A stretch of DNA of 64,000 bases, taken from positions 1-64,000 of the forward strand of contig CAITTG010000071.1 of assembly GCA_903895255.1 (NCBI GenBank). The letters run 5' to 3'. How positions within the stretch are numbered: the stretch's first letter is position 1; every line of letters begins with the position of its first letter. Positions 51,814-61,277 of the stretch are shown one piece after another. Source of the DNA: an uncultured Verrucomicrobia subdivision 3 bacterium (GTDB lineage Bacteria; Verrucomicrobiota; Verrucomicrobiia; Limisphaerales; UBA11358). Below the pieces are notes generated by a model. It saw only the letters and a program-made list of their open reading frames with translations, did no database searches and was not told where the DNA came from. Both the position numbers and the translations under genes were made by a program.

Positions 51814-53874
51814 TCACACCGGCAAGCCCAAACGGCCGAGGAATGCGAGCCGGACCAGTTCCGGTTGTTCGTAATCCAGCATGGCCGCCACGAGGTTGAC
51901 CTCACCTGCCTCCACCAATTCCAAGGATTCCGCCAGTTCACGTTGGTGCAGTTGGCCGCTCCGGGTCACCCAGATGGTCAGCGGCATCAGCTCCGCTGTC
52001 AGTACCGCGTCCAGATCCGTCATCGGCGGCAATTCCACAAAGATGGCCAGTGGATCCAAGGTCGCCCAACTGACGCTCGCCCGCTCCCAGCGCGTCCGGT
52101 TTTCCAGCGTCCATTTCCAGTCTTTGTCAAATATCAATTCCAGGGCCACCCCTGGCGTGGACCGCACGTGTTCGCCCACCAGTTCGGGCCGGCGCAGCGC
52201 TTCGGCCAGCGGCACCCGGCGGGAGCGTTCGTCGCCGGCCGGGGCATTGGTCACCAGGACCACGGGCAGCCGCCGGTCCAGGGCTGCGACATGCAACTCG
52301 CGCATAAATGTGGATTTACCCTCCCCGGACTGCGTGGAGGTGAAGGCGAGGGTCAGCCGGGTGGCATCTTGCAATTTCAGTTTGCGAATCGTTTGCGCCC
52401 AGGTGCGAAACCGCCATTGAGCCAGGTGCACCGGGTCCAGGCTCGCCAGGTCCGGCAGCCGCGCAATCACCGGCACCCCCGTGGAGCGCTTCAAGTCCCC
52501 GACGGATACCACCCGTAAATCCAGCAGTTCCCGGCCCAACACCAGGCCGGTCGCCAGCACCAGGCCGAGAACGAACCCCGCCACGCCCGCGAGCACCACT
52601 TTCATCGTGCGATTGCTGATGTCCACGCTATCCACGGTGGCCGGCGCGAACTGGCGGTACAACCCCGGCGAGTTTTCCTCGTAAATCTGCGCCTCATGCT
52701 GCCGGCCGCTGAACAGGTCACGGGTGATTTGCAAGGATTGCTGCCGGGCGACAATCGCCGCATGATGCTGGCTCTTCGCCGGCACCGCCCGCAGTTTTTC
52801 CTTTACCCCCGCAGCAAAGGTTTTCAATTGTGCCATTTGTTTGAGCAATCCCTCGCGCTGCCCGCGCAAATTCACCAGTTGCATGTAAAAGTCGTTGGCC
52901 AGCGTGTTGTCACTGAATTGGAAATTGGCGTCAAAGTTGGTCTTCAGACCGCCGCTCGCCGCGATTTGCTTCTCCAGTTCGGCCACCTGGTCCGCCGCGC
53001 TTTTGACCAGCGGGCTGTTTTCCGCATAGGATGTCCTCAGGGTTTTCAACTGGGCGGTCGCCTGGTTGAGCCGGATGGCCATGGGATCCTGCTGGGCCAG
53101 CTCGCGTTCCACGTTCGCCATGCGGAACTCCACGGTTTCCAGCTCGGTTTTGGCGGTTTCAATCTGCATCTCGGCGTCACTGGTTTCGCGCAGATAGGCC
53201 TCCACCTCGCGATCTTCCTCGTAAAAATCGGTTTCCTGGCTGAACTCCAGCGATTCCTTGTTGATCTCGTCCAGCTCCGCGTCAATCCGGGCAATCTGTT
53301 CGCGCAAAAATTTGTCCAGCTCCGCCGCCTCGTCCGACTGCATCTGCGCGGTCATCGCCACCACCTCCCGGGCATATAAATTAATCAAATCCGCCGTCCC
53401 CTGGGGGCCCAGTTTGGTCTTCAGGGTCACCGAGATGAGGTCCGTTTCCTTTTCCGGCTTGATCGTCAGCATGCGGGCCAGGGCCGACCCGCTGACCGGC
53501 GGCGTGGCCAGACTCCCCACGCGGTCCAGCAGTTTGGGCGATTGCATCACCGTCACGATGGTCTGCACGGTCACTTGCCGGGGCTTGAAGGAGTCGCCCT
53601 GCAGCGAGGCGCGGATGGTGGTGGAAGCCTCCCGCCGGATCAGTTCCGTCTCCACCGTGTAGCTGGTTTCCAGCTTGTAATAACCCAAAGCGAGCAACCC
53701 CGCGCCCAGGACAACGCCCGTGACGATGCACCAGATCCAGTTGCGCAGCAGCGCCGCCAGCAGCCGCACCGGATCGAAAGGCAGGCTCAGTCCGCCTGCG
53801 GCCGCGGGAGCCCCCGCCGGTCCGGGTCCGGAGCCCTCAGGAGCCGGCGCTGTGTTTGAATTCGAGGATTCCAT
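51814..53874 (-). CDS. Wzz/BY-kinase-like polysaccharide chain-length protein
   Basis: 686 residues. A first membrane segment (WIWCIVTGVVLGAGLLALGYY) starts a Wzz-type domain with a long coiled coil (residues about 190-290), ending with a second membrane segment (VVLAGVAGFVLGLVLATGLVL). The cytoplasmic C-terminus has Walker A STQSGEGKSTF but lacks an obvious Tyr-rich tail of bacterial tyrosine kinases. It should set the length of, or export, a surface polysaccharide. The two glycosyltransferase genes upstream are in the same direction. Confidence 0.87.
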   Translation of the reverse strand: MESSNSNTAPAPEGSGPGPAGAPAAAGGLSLPFDPVRLLAALLRNWIWCIVTGVVLGAGLLALGYYKLETSYTVETELIRREASTTIRASLQGDSFKPRQVTVQTIVTVMQSPKLLDRVGSLATPPVSGSALARMLTIKPEKETDLISVTLKTKLGPQGTADLINLYAREVVAMTAQMQSDEAAELDKFLREQIARIDAELDEINKESLEFSQETDFYEEDREVEAYLRETSDAEMQIETAKTELETVEFRMANVERELAQQDPMAIRLNQATAQLKTLRTSYAENSPLVKSAADQVAELEKQIAASGGLKTNFDANFQFSDNTLANDFYMQLVNLRGQREGLLKQMAQLKTFAAGVKEKLRAVPAKSQHHAAIVARQQSLQITRDLFSGRQHEAQIYEENSPGLYRQFAPATVDSVDISNRTMKVVLAGVAGFVLGLVLATGLVLGRELLDLRVVSVGDLKRSTGVPVIARLPDLASLDPVHLAQWRFRTWAQTIRKLKLQDATRLTLAFTSTQSGEGKSTFMRELHVAALDRRLPVVLVTNAPAGDERSRRVPLAEALRRPELVGEHVRSTPGVALELIFDKDWKWTLENRTRWERASVSWATLDPLAIFVELPPMTDLDAVLTAELMPLTIWVTRSGQLHQRELAESLELVEAGEVNLVAAMLDYEQPELVRLAFLGRLGLPV

Positions 53875-53905
53875 GCGTTTAAAGTATCATGCGGGTCGCG
53901 GGCGG

Positions 53906-55054
53906 TCAGCTTTTTCCACGCTGCCAGGCGCGCTCATAGAGCGCCAGAGTTTGTTCCGCGTTCTGGCCCCAGTCAAATCGCTGCGCATTGCGGAAACCAG
54001 CCGCGCGCCAGGCCTCGCGCTCCGCGCCACTGGCCGCCAGCCGGCCCAGGGCGGCGGCCATTTCCGCCGGGTTTTCCGGATCGATCGTCAGGGCCGCGTC
54101 CGCCACCACATCCCGCAGCGAACCCCGGGTGCTGCTGATCACCGGGCACCCGCACGCCATCGCCTCGATCGGCGGAAAGCCAAACCCCTCAAACAACGAC
54201 GGATACACAAACACATCCGTGGCCCGGTAAAGCAGCGGCAGGCTCGGGTCATCCACAAACCCCAGCAGCCGGATGTCCGCCGCGTATGGCGAGGCCTTCG
54301 CCGCCGCGTGGATGGCCTCCGCCCCGTGCCAGTCGCTCCCGCCAAAGGCCAGCAGCCACGGCGAACGCGTGTCGGCTTTGAACCGGTTAAAGGCCTCAAT
54401 CAGCCGCACATGGTTCTTGCCGGGATGCTCCAGCCGCGAGACGTACAGGAAAAACGGCTGGTTTAATTGCCAGCGCCGCGCCGCCTCCGCCTTCGCCGCG
54501 AGGGCATCGCCTGGTTGAAAGCGTTGGTGATCGATGCCGTTCCAGATCACGTTCACCCGCTCCCGCCCGAGTCCAAAATAAGTCCCCAAATCCCGCGCCG
54601 TATTTTCGCTCACGGCAATAATCTCATCCTGGCGCGCCGCCAGTCGTTTGACAATCACCCGCCCGTATATCATCCGCTTCCAATCATACTTGCCCGTCAC
54701 ATGGAACGGCGCCAGGTCATGAATCGTGGCCACCAGCGCGCACGGTTTGCGCCACAGCAACCGCCGGTAGCTCGGAATGTGCAGCACGTCCAGCCCGAGC
54801 GAGCGGGCCAGCCCGGGAAGCCGGGTCTGGTGCCATAAAACGTTTTTCACCGCCGGACGATACTGCTCCGGCACGCTCACCAGGGTCATCGCCTCCTTCG
54901 CAAAATCAAACAGCGGCCGGTCCTCCTCCAGCACGAACAAATAAAACTGGTGCTTCGCCGCATGCGGCAGGAACGCGCGCAGCAGGGCGAAGACATATTG
55001 GGCCACCCCCGTTTTGCCGCGCTGGATCACCGAGGTGGAAAAGCCGATTTTCAT
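53906..55054 (-). CDS. Glycosyltransferase, GT4 family
   Basis: 382 residues with GT-B fold signs: an N-terminal domain opening KIGFSTSVIQRGKTGVAQYV and the C-terminal EX7E motif in LFEGFGFPPIEAMACGCPVI. It transfers a sugar from a nucleotide donor to a growing glycan. The start overlaps the stop of the WecG-STAS gene (ATGA), and the Wzz-like gene follows 31 bp downstream, so the three form an exopolysaccharide operon. Confidence 0.92.
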   Translation of the reverse strand: MKIGFSTSVIQRGKTGVAQYVFALLRAFLPHAAKHQFYLFVLEEDRPLFDFAKEAMTLVSVPEQYRPAVKNVLWHQTRLPGLARSLGLDVLHIPSYRRLLWRKPCALVATIHDLAPFHVTGKYDWKRMIYGRVIVKRLAARQDEIIAVSENTARDLGTYFGLGRERVNVIWNGIDHQRFQPGDALAAKAEAARRWQLNQPFFLYVSRLEHPGKNHVRLIEAFNRFKADTRSPWLLAFGGSDWHGAEAIHAAAKASPYAADIRLLGFVDDPSLPLLYRATDVFVYPSLFEGFGFPPIEAMACGCPVISSTRGSLRDVVADAALTIDPENPAEMAAALGRLAASGAEREAWRAAGFRNAQRFDWGQNAEQTLALYERAWQRGKS

Positions 55055-56493
55055 GGGGATGGGGGGGACAGCAGAAATTCCTCGATTTTGAGCAACCGCA
55101 TTACATTCAATACATTCGCGTTGGGATGTTCAAACGCCAGGCTGACCTGGTTTCGCAGCGCGTACTTGCGCAACCGCACCATCAGGCCCACGCCGGTGCT
55201 GTCCACGAAGGCCACGCTGTCCAGGTCAATGACCACCTGCTGGCCGGTCGCCACCCGTTTCAATTGCGCCTCCGTCCGCGCGGCCAGGTCCGGCGTGGTT
55301 TCCGCCGTCACGTCCCCCTGCCACCGGATCGTCACGGTTGCCGCCCGTGTTTGCACGGATAACTGCGCGCCGCCGGTTTCCGTTTTCACCCGCAGGCGCG
55401 CGGCCGGGAGGTTGGTTTCCACCGCAAAGAAATCCGTCAGCTTCATCAAGGCCAGCGCGGCCTGCATCTGGGGGCTGGGCGACACCAGCACCATGCCATG
55501 CCCCAGTTCGCGCGACCGTTTGCGCAGCCGGATCAGCAGACCCATGCCGGTGCTGTCCGTCATGCGCGTCGCCGCCAGGTCAAAGATCACATCCTGCGCT
55601 TCCACCGCCTTTTGCCAGTCACCGCGCAACCGCTGCACTTCCGCCGCGCCAAGCGATTCCGGCAGCTTGATGATCACCACTCCCGGCAAATCCGTCCGCA
55701 CGGCCGACGGTGCGACGGCCGCGGGGGATTTTTTCCACTGTTTGAGATGCCACCATTGCCGCAAAATCACCCGCCCGAACACCCACAAATCCTTGCCATA
55801 GCGCTTCACCAGCCGCCGCGGTTCCTGGAGCATCCGGAAAATCCACTCCGTGCCGGTCTTTTGCATCCACACCGGGGCGCGCTTGAACGTGCCCGCCAGA
55901 AAATCAATCGTCGCCCCCACGCCCACACTAAACGGCACCCCGGCACTGCGGTAATGCATGTTGATCCACTTCTCCTGTTTCGGACAACCAAAGGCCACCA
56001 GCAAAATGTCCGGCCGCGCCTCGTGAATCCGCCGCAAAATCTCCTCATGATCCATCTCCAGCAGCCGGTTAAACGGCGGTGAATAAGCTCCCACCAGTTT
56101 TAATTGGGGATGCTTCGCCCGGGTTTTTTCCGCCGCCTGCGCCACGCTTGCCTCCGTGCCGCCCAAAAAAAACACCCGCCAGCCCCGCCGTTCCGCCTCC
56201 GCCAATAGCAGCGGGATCAGGCCCGACCCCGTCACCCGTTCCGGCAGCGGGTTCCCCAGAAAACGCGACGCCCACACAATCGGCATTCCGTCCGCCAGCA
56301 CCAGGTGCATGTCGAAGAGAATGCGGCGCAACTCCACATCCTCCAGCGCCTGCACAATGAAATCCACATTGGCCGTGGCGGCGCAATGCGGCTGGCCGGA
56401 GGCGATCATTTCGGCAATGATCGCGAGGGTCTCCGGGGTGGTGACGTTGTCAAACGGCACGCCGAGGATGGCAATCGGATCGCGGCGATTCAT
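55051..56493 (-). CDS. WecG/TagA/CpsF glycosyltransferase fused to two STAS domains
   Basis: 480 residues from ATG at 56493 (MNRRDPIAILGVPFDNV). The first 240 form a WecG-type GT26 domain: NVDFIVQALED, VLADGMPIVWASRFLG, LVAFGCPKQEKWI, and GVGATIDFLAGTFKRAPVW. Two STAS domains follow, each with a conserved Ser: DSTGMGLLIRLRKR and DSTGVGLMVRLRKY. Normally WecG enzymes stand alone. STAS domains bind kinases or phosphatases, so sugar transfer may be under partner-switch control. Confidence 0.9.
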   Translation of the reverse strand: MNRRDPIAILGVPFDNVTTPETLAIIAEMIASGQPHCAATANVDFIVQALEDVELRRILFDMHLVLADGMPIVWASRFLGNPLPERVTGSGLIPLLLAEAERRGWRVFFLGGTEASVAQAAEKTRAKHPQLKLVGAYSPPFNRLLEMDHEEILRRIHEARPDILLVAFGCPKQEKWINMHYRSAGVPFSVGVGATIDFLAGTFKRAPVWMQKTGTEWIFRMLQEPRRLVKRYGKDLWVFGRVILRQWWHLKQWKKSPAAVAPSAVRTDLPGVVIIKLPESLGAAEVQRLRGDWQKAVEAQDVIFDLAATRMTDSTGMGLLIRLRKRSRELGHGMVLVSPSPQMQAALALMKLTDFFAVETNLPAARLRVKTETGGAQLSVQTRAATVTIRWQGDVTAETTPDLAARTEAQLKRVATGQQVVIDLDSVAFVDSTGVGLMVRLRKYALRNQVSLAFEHPNANVLNVMRLLKIEEFLLSPPSP

Positions 56494-56745
56494 GGTTGGC
56501 TGATTGAATACGGGCAACAACTGGGAGTGGAATAGCATGGCCGCCCCCAAATTCCAAGCCCGGAAAATAAAGCGGGTGCCGTGCGCGTCGCGCGGCCCGG
56601 GCTAAGTGCGCCCTCCACCCGCCCCTGAGCCGGCCGCCGGATGCATATTCATTGGACAATCCGGCCATTTCATTGAATAGTGCCCCATGCGCTGGCCCGG
56701 TTCTCCGGCCGGCCGCGCAACAACCGACATTCATTTGCCAATAAC

Positions 56746-57855
56746 ATGACCGATCCGCGTTATCAAAAACTGGCCAGCCTGCTGGTCAATTATTCCACCG
56801 AGATCAAAAAGGGCGATTTTGCCCTGCTCGACATGATTGATGTGCCCGATGAGTTTGCCCTGGAACTCATGCGCGCCGTGCGCGCCGCCGGCGGCACTCC
56901 CTTCATTGAGGTCCGGCATACCCGCGTTTCCCGCGAAATCGTCCGCCAGACCGATGACAAGCATGCCGCCACCCTGCGGGACATCGAGTTGTACCGCATG
57001 AAGCGCATGCACGCCTATATCGCCATCCGCGGCAGCGCCAATGCCAGCGAAAATGCCGACGTGGCGGCGGACAAGATGCAGCTCTACTCCCGGGTCATGC
57101 GGCCGGTGCTGAACTACCGCGTGAACAAAACCCGCTGGTGCGTGCTCCGCTGGCCCACCCCCAGCATGGCCCAGGCCGCCGGCATGAGCACCGAGGCGTT
57201 TGAAAACCTCTACTTCGATGTCTGCACCATGGACTACGCCAAAATGGGCCGCGCCATGGTGCCCTTGGAAAAGCGCATGGCCAGGACTGACCGCGTCCAT
57301 CTCAAGAGCCCCGGCACCGACCTGACCTTCAGCACCAAGGGCATCGGCGCGAAAATGTGCAAGGGCGACCGCAACATCCCGGATGGCGAGGTCTTCTCCT
57401 GCCCCGTGAAAAATTCCGTCAACGGCGTCATTCAGTTTAACACCCCGACCATTTATTCCGGCACGAAGTTCGAAAATGTGCGGCTGGAATTCAAGGACGG
57501 CAAGGTCGTCAACGCCACCGCGAACAACACCAAGCGGTTGAATGAGATTTTGGATACCGACGCCGGGGCGCGCTACATCGGCGAATTCTCCCTGGGATTC
57601 AACCCCTACATCCTGAATCCCATGTGCGATATCTTGTTTGATGAAAAGATCGCCGGCTCACTCCATTTCACCCCCGGCCAGGCCTATGAGGAATGCGACA
57701 ATGGCAACCGCTCGGCCGTGCATTGGGACATGGTCCTGATCCAGCGCAAGGAATGGGGTGGCGGCGAAGTGTGGTTCGATGGCGAACTCATCCGCAAAGA
57801 CGGCGTCTTCCTCCCCGCCGACCTCAAGCCGCTAAACCCGGCGAATTTGAAGTAG
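56746..57855 (+). CDS. M29-family aminopeptidase (AmpS/PepS type)
   Basis: 369 residues from ATG at 56746. The sequence [23 protein letters not shown], then [27 protein letters not shown], and the metal-binding C-terminal half ([36 protein letters not shown]) fits M29 thermophilic-type aminopeptidases, which remove N-terminal residues and bind two divalent metal ions. The frame is open 66 bp further upstream, but that part is not conserved in style. It diverges from the WecG gene. Confidence 0.9.
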   Translation: MTDPRYQKLASLLVNYSTEIKKGDFALLDMIDVPDEFALELMRAVRAAGGTPFIEVRHTRVSREIVRQTDDKHAATLRDIELYRMKRMHAYIAIRGSANASENADVAADKMQLYSRVMRPVLNYRVNKTRWCVLRWPTPSMAQAAGMSTEAFENLYFDVCTMDYAKMGRAMVPLEKRMARTDRVHLKSPGTDLTFSTKGIGAKMCKGDRNIPDGEVFSCPVKNSVNGVIQFNTPTIYSGTKFENVRLEFKDGKVVNATANNTKRLNEILDTDAGARYIGEFSLGFNPYILNPMCDILFDEKIAGSLHFTPGQAYEECDNGNRSAVHWDMVLIQRKEWGGGEVWFDGELIRKDGVFLPADLKPLNPANLK

Positions 57856-58023
57856 TCCGGTTATTATAACTATCCATGGACACGGACTGGGATGAGCAAG
57901 TGGCCAGCCCCACCTTGCAAGTCCCCTAGAACTATCGAAATTTAATAATCAAACTTCAACCGTGATAAGTACAATCGCAAAATTTTCTGAAGAGGATTTT
58001 GCGAAGGTGAAGCCGGGCACATT

Positions 58024-58305
58024 TCAAGACAGGCTCGCTGCGGCCATTTTCGCCCGGCGCAAACCGGGCGCTTCCGGCTGGCCGCGCATCAAGCCCTCAA
58101 CGCTGAGGTGATAGTCCAAGTCAGGCCATTCGATGCCATAACCCGCGCCGATAGGCTGGCAATTTTTCCGTTCCAACTCCGTCGCCTGCAGCAGCGTCGG
58201 ATAATAGGCCAGCGGCACTGACAACACCCGTCCGTCCATGATTTCAACCGTTAGCGTGTCGGCGGTCGTCGCAATACTTTTAACCTTAAGGTCTGAAAAA
58301 TTCAT
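58024..58305 (-). CDS. DUF2442-family protein
   Basis: 93 residues. LKVKSIATTADTLTVEIMDGRVLSVPLAYYPTLL, followed by GYGIEWPDLDYHLSVEGLMRG, is the DUF2442 pattern. These proteins commonly pair with DUF4160 proteins in what look like small toxin-antitoxin modules. The DUF4160 gene overlaps it by 20 bp just upstream. Which member would be toxic is not established. Confidence 0.88.
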   Translation of the reverse strand: MNFSDLKVKSIATTADTLTVEIMDGRVLSVPLAYYPTLLQATELERKNCQPIGAGYGIEWPDLDYHLSVEGLMRGQPEAPGLRRAKMAAASLS

Positions 58306-58522
58306 TCCATTTATCCAGGATCAACTGTTCGTGTTGTTCGATGAGGCCCGCGATTTCTCGCAAATCATGCGGCCGGAAACCATGATTCACAGCCAGGCCC
58401 ACGGGCAACATCCAAAATTTGGCATCAAAACCAGCTTTTGCAACGTGAATATGTGGCGGCTCATTGCCCTCTTCCGCATAAAAATAAAACTGGTAGCCGT
58501 TAATTCGCAACACGGTTGGCAT
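58286..58522 (-). CDS. DUF4160-family protein
   Basis: 78 residues: MPTVLRINGYQFYFYAEEGNEPPHIHVAKAG, then FWMLPVGLAVNHGF, typical of DUF4160. It overlaps the DUF2442 gene and is translated first. Likely one small module with unknown activity. Confidence 0.9.
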   Translation of the reverse strand: MPTVLRINGYQFYFYAEEGNEPPHIHVAKAGFDAKFWMLPVGLAVNHGFRPHDLREIAGLIEQHEQLILDKWNEFFRP

Positions 58523-58660
58523 GGCGAAAGCAAGTTTTTGGAAATTTAGGGCAATTGTCCAGTCCGGGCTGACATCCCCAGGCTGAATCGCGCGGCGGTT
58601 TTCCGTCTCCCTTCAAGCCGTCCTCGTGTCCATCCGTGGTTTTCCATATATGCCCCGCCT

Positions 58661-59041
58661 TCAGCCGATGCGGAAGGAGATCTTCTGAATCACCGCCCGG
58701 CCAAAGCTGTGCTGCAACCGGTCCAAAATTTCCTTGCGGCGGTAGCGCACGATTTCTGAGAGCCATGCGCTGCTGTCCACCGTCACGAACAGGGTGCCGT
58801 TGCGCACCCCGGCCGGTTGGGCGTGCGCGGTGATCACCGGGTCAATCAACGAGTTCCATACCTTGACGATCTCGGCCTCGCCCTGCCGGGCATCCAGCCG
58901 CAAATCCTTGAGCAGCCGGGGAATGAGGTCCGCCGCGGTTTGGGCGCGCACGGCGCGGGCCGTCTCCAGTGGCGTCAGGTCAATGCCGCGCCATTGTGCC
59001 AGCACGCGCTGGCGGGAATTGGCTTTGTGCGGCGAGGGCAT
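58661..59041 (-). CDS. dciA: DUF721/DciA-family protein
   Basis: 126 residues. The C-terminal part, VWNSLIDPVITAHAQPAG, LFVTVDSSAWLSEIVRYRRKEIL, is the DUF721 domain. DciA is the replacement for DnaC as loader of the replicative helicase DnaB in most bacteria. Here it lies away from dnaA and next to rsmD (19 bp). Confidence 0.85.
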   Translation of the reverse strand: MPSPHKANSRQRVLAQWRGIDLTPLETARAVRAQTAADLIPRLLKDLRLDARQGEAEIVKVWNSLIDPVITAHAQPAGVRNGTLFVTVDSSAWLSEIVRYRRKEILDRLQHSFGRAVIQKISFRIG

Positions 59042-59060
59042 GGCGGGTGGCTGAGCCGGG

Positions 59061-59633
59061 TCATTTCCGCTCGAAAAACCGCATCAACGTGTCTCCGTGC
59101 TTGAGCAGTTTCACCTCGTCCCACGCCGGCGGAACCTCCAGCGTGTCGCGCTTGGTATGCCCCAGCACCAGCCGGCCGTCGGGGGCGAGCAGCTTGGGCA
59201 ATTCGGCGTGGTCCAGCAGTTGCTGGGCAAACGAGGTGGAGCGGCGGCCCACATTTTTTTCGCCATACGGCGGATCCGCCAGAATCAAATCAAACTGCCG
59301 GCCGGCCGCCGCGAGCTGGTTTAGCACGGGAAACACATCCTGCGTGCGGACTTCCAGCATCGCCTCGAAGCCCGCCTGGGCGGCGTTGCTCCGGATAAAC
59401 TCCGCGTGCCGGGCGGACTTCTCCACGCACATCACCGCCGCCGCGCCGCGGCTGAGGCACTCCAAGCTGAGCGCGCCGCTGCCGGCAAACAACTCCAGCA
59501 CCCGCGCGTCCACCACGCGGTTGCCGAGGGAATTAAACACCGCCTGTTTGACGAGGTCGGGGGTGGGGCGCACGTCCAGTCCCTTGGGGACTTTCAGAAT
59601 GCGCCGGGCTGCCTGGCCGCCGGTGATGCGCAT
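59061..59633 (-). CDS. rsmD: 16S rRNA (guanine966-N2)-methyltransferase RsmD
   Basis: 190 residues with the family start (MRITGGQAARRILKVPKGLDVRPTPDLVKQ) and motifs VLELFAGSGALSLECLSRGA (SAM binding) and LADPPYGEK (catalytic). It methylates G966 of 16S rRNA. Length is normal. The start abuts the stop of the dienelactone hydrolase gene (overlap of one base). Confidence 0.94.
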   Translation of the reverse strand: MRITGGQAARRILKVPKGLDVRPTPDLVKQAVFNSLGNRVVDARVLELFAGSGALSLECLSRGAAAVMCVEKSARHAEFIRSNAAQAGFEAMLEVRTQDVFPVLNQLAAAGRQFDLILADPPYGEKNVGRRSTSFAQQLLDHAELPKLLAPDGRLVLGHTKRDTLEVPPAWDEVKLLKHGDTLMRFFERK

Positions 59634-60406
59634 TAGTTGAAAATTTCCGCGAAGAATTGTTTCATGTCCGCCCAGGAACGCTTGTCCGCGCGCTCATTAT
59701 ACTTGGCTCCGGGCAGGCTGCCATCCGCCGTCCAGTCGGTGAAGCTGTGCACCGCGCCGCCATACTGGTAGAGGCGCCAGTCCACGTTGGCATCGCGCAA
59801 TTCCTTTTCGAAGGCCAGCAGATCGGCCGGTTTTTCAAACGGATCATCCGCGCCGTGGCAGGCGAGCACTTTGCATTTGATGTTGTGCCCGTCGGCCGGC
59901 GTCGGGGAATCCAGACCGCCATGGAAGCTCACCACCCCGGCCAGGTCCGCGCCGCTGCGGGCGAGTTCGATGACCGTGGTGCCGCCGAAGCAATAGCCAA
60001 TCGCCGCCACGCGGTGAACGTCCACCAGGTCATTGGTCTTTAAGGTGTCCAGCCCGGCATTCACGCGCAAACGGAGCAGCGCGCGGTCGCCTTTATATTT
60101 CCCGGCCTGGGCGCCGGCCTCGGCCACGGTCGTGGGCCGGATGCCTTTGCCGTAGATATCCGCGCAAAAGGCCACATAACCCAGCTCGGCCAGCATCTCC
60201 GCGCGTTTCTTTTCATAATCACCCAGGCCCTTCCATTGATGAACCACGAGCACCCCCGGGCGTTTCCCGGTGAGGGCGTCATCATAGGCCAGATAACCTT
60301 CCAGCGTGGTGTCGCCCTGCTGGTAATCGACGACTTCCGTGTGAATGGCCGCGCGGCTGGCCGTGGCCGCAATCATCAACATGACGGTGCAAAGCATTTG
60401 TTTCAT
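59633..60406 (-). CDS. Dienelactone hydrolase-family protein, secreted
   Basis: 257 residues from ATG at 60406, with a signal peptide (LCTVMLMIAATASRA). The alpha/beta-hydrolase triad is visible: Cys in IGYCFGG, Asp in GADDPFE and His in GAVHSF, as in dienelactone hydrolases. The export signal points to a role in the periplasm rather than in chlorocatechol breakdown. Translationally close to rsmD. Confidence 0.9.
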   Translation of the reverse strand: MKQMLCTVMLMIAATASRAAIHTEVVDYQQGDTTLEGYLAYDDALTGKRPGVLVVHQWKGLGDYEKKRAEMLAELGYVAFCADIYGKGIRPTTVAEAGAQAGKYKGDRALLRLRVNAGLDTLKTNDLVDVHRVAAIGYCFGGTTVIELARSGADLAGVVSFHGGLDSPTPADGHNIKCKVLACHGADDPFEKPADLLAFEKELRDANVDWRLYQYGGAVHSFTDWTADGSLPGAKYNERADKRSWADMKQFFAEIFN

Positions 60407-60528
60407 AACGTCCCATAGATAAACCGGCGGCGGGAGAAATGCCAGTGGCAAAATCGAGGGACTTAACCAGGGATGGACAAGGATAAACACTGATGGACCG
60501 CCGAAGGCAAACTTGGACGCAGTAGTTG

Positions 60529-60858
60529 TTAGGGCCACTCATCCCCGTGCTGATAGAGCGTCAAATCAGCAGCTCGAAAAGCACAAATGAAATCAGAAAT
60601 GAATTTATCCTGCGGCTTTTGTGGCAGTGCCACCCGGAGCAACCTCAGGCGTTGTGGAGGCTGTCCCTGCCGCGCATTATGGGCAAAGCCAGAGTCGCGA
60701 GTGAAAAACAAATCGAAATTTTGAATGGCAAACGCCTAAAGCCGACCGTTTTCCAAGCCTTGCAAGTGCAATGTAAGAACCGATTCAGCCTCGTGGCCTT
60801 CCCAGCGCAACGCGGCAGTGAGTTTCCTGGGCAAATTTTCGTCCAGCAGGATTTTCAC
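60529..60858 (-). pseudogene. DUF5615 (PIN-like) toxin gene interrupted by an amber codon
   Basis: From GTG at 60858 the frame reads VKILLDENLPRKLTAALRW, then HEAESVLTLHLQGLENGRL, followed by TAG (60738-60736) and, in the same frame, AFAIQNFDLFFTRDSGFA to a TAA at 60529. Together these make a 109-residue DUF5615 protein (ILLDENLP, LFFTRDSGF), the PIN-like partner of DUF433. The GTG overlaps the DUF433 stop. The amber codon probably inactivates the toxin; the residues after it still look conserved, so the change may be recent. Confidence 0.85.
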
Positions 60859-61064
60859 ACCGTCTGCAGCTCATTTTGGCGGGAAAGTTCAATGAGGACA
60901 CCCCTAACCGAGGCTTCCGTGAGGCTGGGATAAGCGTCAACGATCTCCGCGATCGTCATGTTGGCCGCCAGTGACTCCAAGATGAGCGCCACGGAAATGC
61001 GGGTATCCCGCACACGCGGGCTTCCCCCCAAGTGATCAGCGTCGGCAACGATCCACGTTTTCAT
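60855..61064 (-). CDS. DUF433-family antitoxin-like protein
   Basis: 69 residues: DADHLGGSPRVRDTRISVALILESLAANMTIAEIVDAYPSLTEASV fits DUF433, an antitoxin-type HTH protein with the G-x-P-x-V/I-R-x-TRI pattern. Its stop overlaps the GTG start of the DUF5615 gene. As its toxin partner is broken, the gene may be a remnant or still autoregulate. Confidence 0.9.
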   Translation of the reverse strand: MKTWIVADADHLGGSPRVRDTRISVALILESLAANMTIAEIVDAYPSLTEASVRGVLIELSRQNELQTV

Positions 61065-61115
61065 ACCAGCTAATTAAATCATTTTGGCCAGCCACCGCAA
61101 GCGGGTATTGGGATA

Positions 61116-61140
61116 AAGTGCCGGAGGCCTTCCGGCACTT
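61116..61140. terminator. Perfect 10-bp hairpin
   Basis: AAGTGCCGGA (61116-61125) pairs with TCCGGCACTT (61131-61140) around a GGCCT loop, upstream of the divergent DUF433 and yraN genes. It lies between two start regions rather than after genes, so it may be a repeat or regulatory structure instead of a terminator. Confidence 0.35.
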
Positions 61141-61277
61141 CCCCGCAGTGCTCCCGTCCCCGGGCGCACTCTTCAGCTTCGGCTTTTGCTCACGCATCAT
61201 CGCGGGCAGGCTGCGCCCCAAACTCCCTCCGGAAAAAAGTTGTCTCCCCCTTCAATTAGTGTTCAATCCATGGCCCA

